NCBI GenBank assembly: GCA_003508605.1
Contig: DNUB01000106.1
Location: forward strand, 1 to 11,522
DNA length: 11,522 bases
DNA from: Oscillospiraceae bacterium
GTDB lineage: Bacteria; Bacillota; Clostridia; Oscillospirales; Ruminococcaceae
Direction of reading: 5' to 3'
Each line of letters begins with the position of its first letter. Position 1 is the stretch's first letter. The notes under the pieces were generated by a model. It was given only the letters and a program-made list of their open reading frames with translations. It was not told the DNA's origin and ran no database searches. A program made the translations under genes and the position numbers. Positions 1 through 5,842 of the stretch are shown piece by piece.

Positions 1-180
1 TTTACCCGTGAAAGCTGGAACGGCAGAATGAAGGCTTGCAGAGGTGTGGGGGCTTCAATGTCAAAGGATGAAATTTCAGCTTGGGAACAGGAGCATATTA
101 AGCTGCTGGAGAAAAATACTCCTGACGAATTTGATATTTTACACTATGGGGCGATTGCGGAATTAAAGGTTATAAAATAG
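1..180 (+). CDS. Class I SAM-dependent methyltransferase, C-terminal fragment
   Basis: Reading frame 1 is open from the first base of the window to a TAG at 178-180, giving the last 59 residues of a protein whose start lies outside the window. The tail contains TRESWNGRMKACRGVGAS, then an acidic helix with WEQEHIKLLEK, and ends EFDILHYGAIAELKVIK. From memory this matches the C-terminus of a class I SAM-dependent methyltransferase family common in Clostridia, in which the SAM-binding Rossmann fold is upstream. No catalytic motif is visible here, so the assignment rests on the tail alone and no substrate can be proposed. The GNAT gene follows after 21 nt, so the two may be co-transcribed. Confidence 0.6.
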   Translation, partial: FTRESWNGRMKACRGVGASMSKDEISAWEQEHIKLLEKNTPDEFDILHYGAIAELKVIK

Positions 181-201
181 AATTTTTATAAGGAATACAA
201 A

Positions 202-651
202 ATGAAATATATCAGGCATGCAGAAAGTAAAGACATTTCCCGTCTTGCAGAAATATTGATTTTTACAAAAAGAATTACATATCGCCCTATTTTTCAAGAT
301 GACAAGGTTTCTTTCGGAAAAATGCAGGTGCTTACATTAGCGAAGGAGCTTACAGAGAATAAATCGTTATTAGATACATATTGGGTATATGATGATGAAT
401 TTGTTAAGGGCTTAATTCGTATAGAGAAAGATCAAGTGGTTGAATTATATGTCGATATCTTTTTTAAAAATCAAGGCATAGGTAAAGCATTATTGAAATT
501 TGCTGTTCAGAAAAAAGGGGCAAATCATTTATGGGTGTTAGAAAAGAATACAGACGCAATTTTCTTCTATTCACATAACGGGTTTATACTGTCTGACGAA
601 CGTAAAATAGAAGAGGGAACATCTGAATATATTGTTAAAATGATTATATAG
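202..651 (+). CDS. GNAT family N-acetyltransferase
   Basis: This 149-residue protein has the size and layout of a single-domain GCN5-related acetyltransferase, which transfers acetyl from acetyl-CoA to an amine; the substrate is unknown. The pyrophosphate-binding motif A is visible as the strand ELYVDIFF followed by NQGIGKA (residues 90-96, the Q-x-x-G-x-A pattern). Motif B follows as NTDAIFFYSHNGF (116-128), in which N116 and Y123 occupy the usual acetyl-CoA and general-acid positions. The ATG is preceded by AAGGA at 7 nt spacing, supporting this start. It lies 21 nt after the methyltransferase tail and ends just before a strong hairpin terminator, so it closes that transcription unit. The family is clear; a physiological role cannot be inferred from the neighbours. 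Confidence 0.85.
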   Translation: MKYIRHAESKDISRLAEILIFTKRITYRPIFQDDKVSFGKMQVLTLAKELTENKSLLDTYWVYDDEFVKGLIRIEKDQVVELYVDIFFKNQGIGKALLKFAVQKKGANHLWVLEKNTDAIFFYSHNGFILSDERKIEEGTSEYIVKMII

Positions 652-667
652 TTTTTAAATATAAAAA

Positions 668-696
668 CCGCACAAAGCATCAGGTGCTTTGTGCGG
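668..696. terminator. Bidirectional intrinsic terminator between GNAT and SOD genes
   Basis: A perfect 12-bp stem (668-679 CCGCACAAAGCA with 685-696) closes a 5-nt loop. Read on the minus strand it is followed directly by TTTTTAT, an excellent terminator for the SOD-family gene, whose stop is only 10 nt away. Read on the plus strand it is followed by CATTTTGGTTT, a weaker T-rich tail serving the GNAT gene. Confidence 0.85.
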
Positions 697-705
697 CATT
701 TTGGT

Positions 706-1185
706 TTATTTGCAAATGTGTTTCACGATACCGCAGGCTATTTTTTCTCCTGCATTTCCGGAAGGCTGAGTGGTAAAGTTATCAGGCATACTGTGGATAA
801 TAACGGCTTTACCGAATATCTCGGTAACTCTGAATTTATCGGTAAGGAATATAAGAATCGCTTTTCCCTTTGCACTGAACAGCGGCGGCATATCTCCTGC
901 ATGGCAGGGGTGGGGGCGGCTGTTAGGGTCGTAATGGCTGCCTGCATCGGCAAAGGGATCGGACTGATTTCCCGAGCACCGTGTTCCCTCATGAATATGA
1001 AAGGCAAAAAACGGATTGCTCCTTTTCGGTAATCCTTCTATTTCAGCGCACACCATCACGCTGTCGCATAATTGGTAAAATATAACCTTTCCCTTGATAT
1101 CGGAATATTTGTTGCTGCCGCAAATAACAGCGACTGCATTTGGGTTGCCATTAAGTACATTATAAATCGTGCTGCAATTTTTCAT
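706..1185 (-). CDS. Superoxide dismutase family protein, Cu/Zn type, cytoplasmic
   Basis: This 159-residue protein has the metal-binding pattern of the Cu/Zn superoxide dismutase family, which converts superoxide to oxygen and peroxide. Counting from the chosen ATG, copper ligands H63, H65 (FHIHE) and H131 (IIHSMPDN) are present, as are bridging H84 (GSHYDPN) and zinc ligands H92, H95, D98 (PHPCHAGD). The structural disulfide pair can be made by C70 and C151 (IACGIV). The electrostatic-loop arginine (human R143) is replaced by K148 in GNAGEKIACG. No signal peptide or lipobox is seen, whereas classical bacterial SodC is periplasmic or secreted, so this one is probably cytosolic. The longer start at 1191 is a TTG only one base from the GGAG; the ATG at 1185 has a GGAG at 7 nt and is preferred. 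It ends at its own hairpin terminator. Family assignment is strong; enzymatic activity is inferred. Confidence 0.87.
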   Translation of the reverse strand: MKNCSTIYNVLNGNPNAVAVICGSNKYSDIKGKVIFYQLCDSVMVCAEIEGLPKRSNPFFAFHIHEGTRCSGNQSDPFADAGSHYDPNSRPHPCHAGDMPPLFSAKGKAILIFLTDKFRVTEIFGKAVIIHSMPDNFTTQPSGNAGEKIACGIVKHICK

Positions 1186-1270
1186 AGTCAATCTCCGTTC
1201 ATTTTCTTGTAATATATGCTGATAAACGGAAAAGGTTATTAACCCAAAGGGAAAAGCCTGTCAGTGGCAA

Positions 1271-1306
1271 AACCCCCTTAACGGCATAATCTGTTAAAGG
1301 GGGGTT
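1271..1306 (+). promoter_or_regulatory. Leader hairpin that can mask the ytaF ribosome binding site
   Basis: The 12-base arm 1271-1282 (AACCCCCTTAAC) pairs with 1293-1306, leaving a 10-nt loop and two small bulges. The right arm contains the whole AAAGGGGGG Shine-Dalgarno and reaches the first TTG start codon, so the folded mRNA would be poorly translated. There is no T tract after it on the plus strand, so it is not a typical plus-strand terminator. The hairpin is seen directly; a regulatory role is inferred, and no known riboswitch core was recognised upstream. Confidence 0.5.
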
Positions 1307-1310
1307 GGAT

Positions 1311-1838
1311 TTGTTATTTGCTGAAATATTATTACTTATACTTGCCTTGTCGGTGGATTCCTTAGCCGCTGCAATAAGCTATGGAATTGCAAAAATAAAG
1401 ATTTCTGTTTGTCAGGCGGTTTTCATAAGCTTTGTATGCAGCGGCTTTCTGCTTTTTTCGGTAGGCTTTGCGGCGGCATTGAGCTGTTATATTCCTAAGA
1501 TACTTACTAAGATAGGCAGCTTTATCATTCTTTTTTTAATCGGAGCTGTTAAGCTATTTCAAAAGCCGAAAAGTGAAAAACCGGAAAGGCTGCCTGCTGC
1601 AAAAACTCTTCTTTTTGCTGTTTCAATGTCCTTGGACGGATTGGCGGCAGGCTTCGGAGCAGGTCTGGCAGCAGAGGATAATATTGCCGTGGTTGGCCTG
1701 TTTTCCTGCTTTATCACATTTTTAACGGTATATTTGGGAAATGCTTTGGGGTTAAGGATAAATAAAAACGCTCCCCCTTTTATACAAAAAGTAGGGGGAG
1801 CGGCAATAATTTTGGTTGCGGTATGTAAGTTAATTTAA
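1311..1838 (+). CDS. ytaF: YtaF/MntP-like six-helix membrane protein
   Basis: The product (175 residues from the chosen start) is very hydrophobic, with six predicted membrane helices in two homologous halves. Each half opens with a short motif holding an aspartate within a helix: LSVDSLAAAISYG near residue 14 and MSLDGLAAGFGAG near residue 106. This repeat is the hallmark of the DUF204/MntP group, which includes the manganese exporter MntP and the sporulation-associated YtaF of Bacillus. Length is close to both, and a charged linker (KPKSEKPERLP) separates the halves. I favour YtaF over MntP because this looks like a generic Firmicute member and no manganese riboswitch is recognisable upstream, but the two cannot be firmly separated by eye. 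The TTG at 1311 has the G-rich Shine-Dalgarno 6 nt away; the in-frame TTG at 1305 abuts it. The last codons overlap the terminator of the convergent pduL. Confidence 0.75.
   Translation: MLFAEILLLILALSVDSLAAAISYGIAKIKISVCQAVFISFVCSGFLLFSVGFAAALSCYIPKILTKIGSFIILFLIGAVKLFQKPKSEKPERLPAAKTLLFAVSMSLDGLAAGFGAGLAAEDNIAVVGLFSCFITFLTVYLGNALGLRINKNAPPFIQKVGGAAIILVAVCKLI
1769..1802 (-). terminator. Minus-strand terminator of pduL, inside the 3' end of ytaF
   Basis: A perfect 10-bp stem (1769-1778 CGCTCCCCCT with 1793-1802) encloses a 14-nt loop. On the minus strand it is followed immediately by TTTTTATTTAT, the signature of an intrinsic terminator, about 54 nt after the pduL stop codon. On the plus strand the same bases are codons of ytaF (around KNAPPF...KVGGA) with no immediate T tract. 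Confidence 0.75.
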
Positions 1839-1855
1839 GTAAAATATGACATAAA

Positions 1856-2434
1856 TTAAAGGGATTTTAAAATCTCTCCGTGAAGATCCGGCGTAGCACC
1901 GATGGCGTTGGATTCGTCAGTATCGATGTGCATGGCGTCGGCGAAGTTTTCGCTTACTCTGATAACGACATCGCCTAAAACAGCCTTTCTTTCGGGGGTG
2001 TCTATTTTCACCCATACAATATCCTTGTTTTTAAGGCATAGCTTTTCAGCGGTTTCGGGAGTCAGATGTACATGACGTTTTGCAACAATAACGCCTTCCT
2101 TGATTTCAATTTCTCCGCATGGTCCTATAAGCTTGCAGCCGGGAGTTCCCGCTATGTCTCCGCTTTCTCTGATAACTATGGGAAGTCCGATAGAACGTGC
2201 GTCGGTGGCAGACAATTCAACTTGATCCGCCGAACGGCAGGGCCCTAAAATAGACACATTGGCCAAGGATTTTTTAGGTCCCTCAACAGTAACTCTCTGC
2301 TCGCTGGCAAACTGTCCGGGCTGTGAAAGATCCTTTTTTTTGGTAAGCTCCGCTCCTTTTCCGAAAAGGATTTCCAGCGTTTCCTTTGTCACGTGAACGT
2401 GACGGGCTGATGTTTCAACTAATACTTGTGACAT
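1856..2434 (-). CDS. pduL: Phosphate propanoyltransferase (PduL-type phosphotransacylase)
   Basis: PduL exchanges CoA and phosphate on short acyl groups (acetyl or propionyl), conserving the thioester as an acyl phosphate for ATP synthesis by an acyl kinase. This 192-residue protein shows both PduL domains: SARHVHVT (metal ligands H12, H14) with R67 in GPCRSADQVE, and RHVHLTP (H121, H123) followed by AMHIDTDE (H169). It starts directly at the first barrel and lacks the N-terminal encapsulation peptide of microcompartment versions, and no shell or diol dehydratase genes are nearby. It is therefore probably a free cytosolic enzyme of acetate or propionate metabolism. AGGAGG lies 5 nt before the ATG, confirming the start. 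The gene is the second of a two-gene unit behind a small membrane protein (16 nt gap) and ends at a terminator within ytaF. Confidence 0.92.
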   Translation of the reverse strand: MSQVLVETSARHVHVTKETLEILFGKGAELTKKKDLSQPGQFASEQRVTVEGPKKSLANVSILGPCRSADQVELSATDARSIGLPIVIRESGDIAGTPGCKLIGPCGEIEIKEGVIVAKRHVHLTPETAEKLCLKNKDIVWVKIDTPERKAVLGDVVIRVSENFADAMHIDTDESNAIGATPDLHGEILKSL

Positions 2435-2450
2435 AAATGCCTCCTAAATC

Positions 2451-2558
2451 TCAGAACAGTAAGGAAGAAATAATATATCCCGCTGCAATTATTACGGCAA
2501 GAGCGATAGCTCCGATTTTTATTACAATTTGCAGCTTTTCCCTTGTTTTTTGCCTCAT
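2451..2558 (-). CDS. Small single-span membrane protein upstream of pduL
   Basis: An uninterrupted minus-strand frame ends at TGA 2453-2451, 16 nt before the pduL ATG. In-frame ATGs lie at 2576, 2564 and 2558. With a predicted transcription start near 2586, the one at 2558 is best placed relative to GAAAGGG, giving 35 residues (37 or 41 from the others). The protein has a basic N-terminus (MRQKTREKLQIVIK) and one hydrophobic helix (AIALAVIIAAGYIISSLLF) running to the C-terminus, so it is probably an N-in tail-type membrane peptide. Size and layout recall tiny Firmicute membrane peptides such as Prli42, but sequence identity is not evident and I do not assign it. A consensus promoter directly upstream and tight linkage to pduL argue that it is a real gene. 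Function unknown. Confidence 0.6.
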   Translation of the reverse strand: MRQKTREKLQIVIKIGAIALAVIIAAGYIISSLLF

Positions 2559-2592
2559 CCTCATTGTCCCTTTCATATTATATTATAACACA

Positions 2593-2621
2593 ATTATAAC
2601 ATATACTATAATTAATTTCAA
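2593..2621 (-). promoter_or_regulatory. Sigma-A promoter of the small ORF-pduL unit
   Basis: On the minus strand TTGAAA (2621-2616) and TATAAT (2598-2593) are separated by exactly 17 nt, which is near-perfect consensus. A second TATAAT overlaps slightly downstream. The predicted start near 2586 gives a short leader to the small ORF. Confidence 0.85.
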
Positions 2622-2644
2622 TAGTTTTTATCGGGGTAGGGTGC

Positions 2645-2824
2645 TTAAGGCAACACCGCACAATGAATGTTTAATGTCTTGGTATGCGACTTGCCCTGAT
2701 ATTTTCCCCCGGATCGCACAAATTTTTCCTAAAAGGCGTCAGCCTTCCCTGATTAAATTTATGCAATCTGACGAAAAATCTGACTGCTCAATTCACACGC
2801 AATCATTGAGCGGTGTTGCCTTAA
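2645..2824. mobile_element. MITE-like element with 22-bp terminal inverted repeats
   Basis: Bases 2645-2666 and 2803-2824 are inverted copies of each other with one mismatch in 22 (a2660). The conserved core is GGCAACACCGC, flanked on both sides by TTAA. The element is 180 bp and has no transposase, which fits a miniature inverted-repeat transposable element. The palindromic TTAA could be part of the repeat or a TA or TTAA target duplication; TA/YTAR duplications are known for IS5- and IS630-type elements, but the parent family is not identified. Inside are a small hairpin (2733-2746, AAGGC/GCCTT) and a repeated ATCTGAC. The right TTAA supplies the TAA stop of the DHH gene. Confidence 0.75.
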
Positions 2825-4317
2825 ATTTCGTCCTTTTCATATAAATCGTCAAAAATACTGCATTCGGTCAAATAAACATCCTCTTCGTTTCCAAAGGTGT
2901 AACAGAGCATATCCCCTTTATCTCCTACCATATATCCGTCATAATTCCATTTTGTAAAAACTTTTGTATAACGCTCCAACGGTCTTGCTAAAATTGCGGA
3001 ATCGGTGTTGGAAAGACATTGACGGGCTTTTGGAAGTATTTCGCAGTGTTTGCCCTCAGTAACGTTTATTACAGTCGGTCTGTATTCGTATTCCCCTGTA
3101 AAAGGGGCGTCAAGGGGAGTGTATTTTCCGTCAAATATTTCTTTTTGGATAGGATATACCTCTCCCGATTTTCCAAGCATAATATAGATATCCTCGCCGC
3201 TTCTTACAAGCACGTCTCCGTCCAGCGTTCTGATTTTACATTCGGTGCCTGAGCCGAATAGGTCGGTTGATTTTATATATCCGAAAATTCCCGGCTTTTT
3301 TCTGTATTTTTGCAGCTTGCCATAGTCCTTTTCTTTATCGTTATACCTGATTACATCATAGCCGCCGTAATATTCGCCGATCTTTTTTATAAGATATGAT
3401 TCCGGTGAACAGGAAGGGTATTTTTCCTGAAAGGAGTCAAGATTTATAAATCCGCCTGCTTTATCTAAATGACCGCCGCCGCTGCCAACTTCTTTTGTAA
3501 TGTAATCTGCCAGCTCGTTAGCGGTGATTTCGGCGGTACAGCTTCTTACGGAGATTTTATATCCGCCTGAGCATTTATTGTATGTAACGGAAATATCAAC
3601 TGTGTCAACCTGAATAATAAAGTCGCCGATCACGCCTAAAATGTTGGGATCGCAGGGAGCTGCTTCCACAATAGCCAAACGGAACCGTTCAAGATATTTT
3701 GTACTGGTAATGGCTTCTCCTGCGGTAACCAATTCGTCCATATTAAAGTTGGCATGCTTCAGCTTTAATATCAATCCTTTATCATATTTCAGAAAATCTA
3801 TCATATCTCTTTCAAGAGGGTGACCTATTTCGGAAAAATGGTCGCTGTCCATATAGAGTCCGTAGTAAAGAGCCGTCGCCATTGGAATATCTGCATTTAT
3901 ATCATATCCCGCTGATTGCAGCATTGCATAGCATATTGTAGAGGCACTTGCGTAATTGCTGCGTATCTCCGCCATGCTGTCCGACAGCTTTCCGGTATTG
4001 TGATGATCTATCATTGCAATGTTTTCCGCCTCAAAGCAGGCGACGTTGCCCTGTCCGTATTGGCAGTCAACCGTTATAAGAAGCTCGGGCTTATTAAGCT
4101 CTGTTACATATTCCAAAGGTATATCAAGCTCGGATATGAGAATAAGCATATTGCTCTTTTTGATTATATTGCTTCCGCTGTAAATCAAACGAACGTTTTT
4201 GCCTGTTTTTTTAAAATACCGATATATGGCAAAGCCTGAGCCGACTGCATCAGCATCAGGGTTATTATGAATCTGTACGACTATCTCGTTAAAACGGTTT
4301 AAATCGGATAACTGCAT
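2821..4317 (-). CDS. DHH family phosphoesterase with extra C-terminal region
   Basis: DHH/DHHA1 enzymes are manganese-dependent phosphoesterases such as NrnA (nanoRNase, pAp phosphatase) and GdpP (c-di-AMP hydrolase). All DHH motifs are visible: HNNPDADAVGSG (17-28), VDCQYGQ (83-89), the signature DHH at 104-106 (MIDHHNTG) and MDSDHF (156-161). The DHHA1 substrate loop is GSGGGHLDKAGG (278-289). Residues 1 to about 315 therefore match the NrnA-like core. The remaining 180 or so residues are not recognised and make this clearly longer than NrnA (about 310-330). No PAS, GGDEF or membrane segments are present, so it is not GdpP. AGGAG at 6 nt supports the ATG, and a consensus promoter lies upstream. 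It appears monocistronic. The stop codon coincides with the edge of the MITE. Oligoribonucleotide or cyclic-dinucleotide turnover is a reasonable but unproven role. Confidence 0.88.
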   Translation of the reverse strand: MQLSDLNRFNEIVVQIHNNPDADAVGSGFAIYRYFKKTGKNVRLIYSGSNIIKKSNMLILISELDIPLEYVTELNKPELLITVDCQYGQGNVACFEAENIAMIDHHNTGKLSDSMAEIRSNYASASTICYAMLQSAGYDINADIPMATALYYGLYMDSDHFSEIGHPLERDMIDFLKYDKGLILKLKHANFNMDELVTAGEAITSTKYLERFRLAIVEAAPCDPNILGVIGDFIIQVDTVDISVTYNKCSGGYKISVRSCTAEITANELADYITKEVGSGGGHLDKAGGFINLDSFQEKYPSCSPESYLIKKIGEYYGGYDVIRYNDKEKDYGKLQKYRKKPGIFGYIKSTDLFGSGTECKIRTLDGDVLVRSGEDIYIMLGKSGEVYPIQKEIFDGKYTPLDAPFTGEYEYRPTVINVTEGKHCEILPKARQCLSNTDSAILARPLERYTKVFTKWNYDGYMVGDKGDMLCYTFGNEEDVYLTECSIFDDLYEKDEI

Positions 4318-4349
4318 TTTACACTCCTCGCTTTGTGAATTTTAAGCAT

Positions 4350-4378
4350 ATTATAGCATTAAAAGCTAAAAATTTCAA
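4350..4378 (-). promoter_or_regulatory. Sigma-A promoter of the DHH phosphoesterase gene
   Basis: On the minus strand TTGAAA (4378-4373), a 17-nt spacer and TATAAT (4355-4350) form a near-perfect promoter. The predicted start is near 4343, giving a leader of about 26 nt that contains the AGGAG site. Confidence 0.85.
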
Positions 4379-4414
4379 TAAATGCAACAATATTTGTTTT
4401 ATGCGCCTTGAAAC

Positions 4415-4443
4415 TTGCAAATATAATTGTATTGTGGTATAAT
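4415..4443 (+). promoter_or_regulatory. Sigma-A promoter upstream of ruvC and a candidate RNA
   Basis: TTGCAA (4415-4420), a 17-nt spacer and TATAAT (4438-4443) form a strong plus-strand promoter. The predicted start is near 4450, 235 nt before the ruvC start, so it makes either a long leader or a separate small RNA. Confidence 0.8.
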
Positions 4444-4449
4444 TAACAA

Positions 4450-4607
4450 AGACTGTGAAAAAAGGAAAAATTGTTTTTATGTCTTAGGGTGCTCTGCCTT
4501 TTTAAAGAAATTGCTTTCTTGAGCGGCTCCTATTACGGTTATTGTATTAAAACAGTTTCAGACGGAATGAATGAGTGCCTTTTACGTCAAAAAGACTTTG
4601 TTTTTTT
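4450..4607 (+). ncRNA. Candidate structured non-coding RNA, 6S-like in layout
   Basis: A consensus promoter ends at 4443 and seven T occur at 4601-4607, so a transcript of about 160 nt is expected. Its ends can pair: 4445-4451 AACAAAG with 4596-4602, then 4454-4460 with 4580-4586. An inner stem pairs 4488-4494 GGTGCTC with 4573-4579 GAGTGCC (including G-T pairs), with a hairpin AAGAAA/TTTCTT at 4505-4520. A long A/T-rich left strand (4461-4487) stays largely unpaired. A rod with closing stem, large bubble and terminal T run is the general design of 6S RNA, but no Rfam family was recognised with confidence. No convincing ORF lies inside. It could alternatively be an attenuator leader of ruvC. 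Confidence 0.4.
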
Positions 4608-4684
4608 AATGAAAGCAAGGTTCCTTTAAGACTCTTCTTTATGAAAATCAAATTTGGTCAAAATAAAAAATATCGGGTATCTTA

Positions 4685-5191
4685 ATGAGAATTATAGGAA
4701 TCGATCCGGGCTATGCAATTGTGGGCTTTGGAATAATAGAATTTGAAAACAGCCGATTTAAAACCGTAGATTACGGTGCGATCACCACCCCTTCGGGAAT
4801 GGATTTTAATAAAAGGCTTGGGATTATTTACGAGGATCTGTGCCGGCTTCTTGATATTTACAAGCCCGAAAGCTTGGCTATTGAAAAGCTTTATTTCCAA
4901 AATAATCAAAAAACGGCAATAGATGTGGCGGAAGCGAGAGGGGTAATTCTGTTGTCGGCTATCCAGAGAAATATTCTTATTCGTGAATATACTCCCCTTG
5001 AGGTAAAAAAATCAATTACCGGCTATGGGCAGGCGGTCAAAAAGCAGGTCCAGGAAATGACAAAAAGAGTTTTGCATCTTTCTGAGATACCTAAGCCGGA
5101 CGATACTGCCGACGCACTTGCCATAGCGGTTTGTCATGCTCATACCGATAATTCGCTTTTGGCAGGGTTCAGCAAAAAGGAGCTTAATTAA
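4685..5191 (+). CDS. ruvC: Crossover junction endodeoxyribonuclease RuvC
   Basis: RuvC is the dimeric nuclease that resolves Holliday junctions by symmetric nicking after RuvAB branch migration. The 168-residue protein has the normal family length and all acidic metal ligands of the RNase H fold: D7 in GIDPGYAIVGFG, E67 in LAIEKLYF, and the D-x-x-D pair at D140 and D143 in PKPDDTADALAIA. The basic DNA-contacting stretch TGYGQAVKKQVQ (112-123) is also present. The ATG start follows family expectation even though the upstream sequence has only a weak Shine-Dalgarno (TCGGG), so translation may be modest. It opens the ruvCAB cluster, with ruvA 17 nt downstream. Transcription could come from the promoter at 4415-4443 by read-through of the T run, or from a weaker promoter not identified. 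Confidence 0.97.
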   Translation: MRIIGIDPGYAIVGFGIIEFENSRFKTVDYGAITTPSGMDFNKRLGIIYEDLCRLLDIYKPESLAIEKLYFQNNQKTAIDVAEARGVILLSAIQRNILIREYTPLEVKKSITGYGQAVKKQVQEMTKRVLHLSEIPKPDDTADALAIAVCHAHTDNSLLAGFSKKELN

Positions 5192-5208
5192 AAATTACAG
5201 AGGTTTTT

Positions 5209-5808
5209 ATGATCTACAGTATAAACGGTGAAGTTGTACATATTGAACAAAATATGATCGTCATAGAATGCGGCGGTGTGGGCTATGCCTGTCTTTCTAC
5301 CTCTTCCGCAGTTTCGGCGGCGTCTGTGGGAGAAAAGCTTAGGCTTTTTACACACTTAAATGTCAGAGAGGACGCCGTCGAGCTTTTCGGATTTGCAGAC
5401 GAAACGGAGCTAAATTGCTTTAAAAAGCTTATTTCGGTTTCCGGAGTAGGCTGTAAAATGGCTGTCAGCGTTTTATCGGCTTTATCTCCGCAGGAGTTTG
5501 CATTGTCGGTTATAAACGAAGATTATAAAAAGCTTACAAGGGCTCAGGGCGTTGGAAATAAGTTAGCGCAGAGAATAGTTTTAGAGCTTAAGGATAAGCT
5601 TAAAAAGGACAGCTCCTTTGAAAATACAAATATTCCTCAAATCGATATAAAAGCCGTAGGCGGAAATGCCTATAACGAGGCTTTGACCGCTCTTATGGTA
5701 TTAGGCTTTACCAACAGTCAGGCACAATCCGCCTTAGACGGACTTTCCGTTGAGTTATCTGTTCAGGAGCTTGTCAAGGAAGGGCTAAAAAGGCTTTCGG
5801 GAAAGTAA
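5209..5808 (+). CDS. ruvA: Holliday junction branch migration protein RuvA
   Basis: RuvA binds four-way junctions as a tetramer and loads the RuvB motors. The 199-residue product has standard length and three domains. An N-terminal OB fold (about 1-63) starts MIYSINGEVV and contains the THLNVREDAVELFGF signature. The helix-hairpin-helix region (about 64-140) includes ISVSGVGCKMA and TRAQGVGNKLAQRIVLELKDKL. The C-terminal RuvB-binding three-helix domain (about 150-199) includes NEALTALMVLGFTNSQA. AGAGG lies 5 nt before the ATG. It is 17 nt after ruvC and 34 nt before ruvB, in the usual co-transcribed order. Nothing anomalous is seen. Confidence 0.97.
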   Translation: MIYSINGEVVHIEQNMIVIECGGVGYACLSTSSAVSAASVGEKLRLFTHLNVREDAVELFGFADETELNCFKKLISVSGVGCKMAVSVLSALSPQEFALSVINEDYKKLTRAQGVGNKLAQRIVLELKDKLKKDSSFENTNIPQIDIKAVGGNAYNEALTALMVLGFTNSQAQSALDGLSVELSVQELVKEGLKRLSGK

Positions 5809-5842
5809 AGAAATTATTTAAGCCGATGAAAGAAGTGATACA

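Noticed and set aside
1..180. Idea that the first and last methyltransferase fragments are copies of one gene
   Set aside because: They represent opposite ends of the protein, so no overlap can be compared, and the tail motif seems to belong to a different methyltransferase subgroup.
691..1032. A 113-residue plus-strand ORF
   Set aside because: It is antisense to the SOD-family gene, whose metal-ligand motifs are unmistakable, and begins within the terminator stem.
1186..1191. TTG start giving two extra residues to the SOD-family protein
   Set aside because: The TTG is one base from the GGAG; the ATG at 1185 has proper 7-nt spacing.
1192..1304. Manganese (yybP-ykoY), cobalamin or c-di-GMP riboswitch ahead of the MntP/YtaF-like gene
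   Set aside because: I looked for their conserved cores and found none. Only a simple hairpin over the ribosome binding site is visible.
1856..2434. Bacterial microcompartment locus suggested by pduL
   Set aside because: No shell protein, diol dehydratase or aldehyde dehydrogenase gene is present, and PduL lacks an encapsulation peptide.
2437..2844. A 135-residue plus-strand ORF across the pduL upstream region
   Set aside because: It starts inside the pduL ribosome binding site, runs antisense through the small membrane protein and its promoter, and crosses the whole MITE. No family resemblance and no Shine-Dalgarno.
4568..4630. Tiny plus-strand ORF of about 20 codons near ruvC
   Set aside because: It spans the seven-T run and the inner stem of the candidate RNA, has no recognisable features, and overlaps a competing ATG in another frame.
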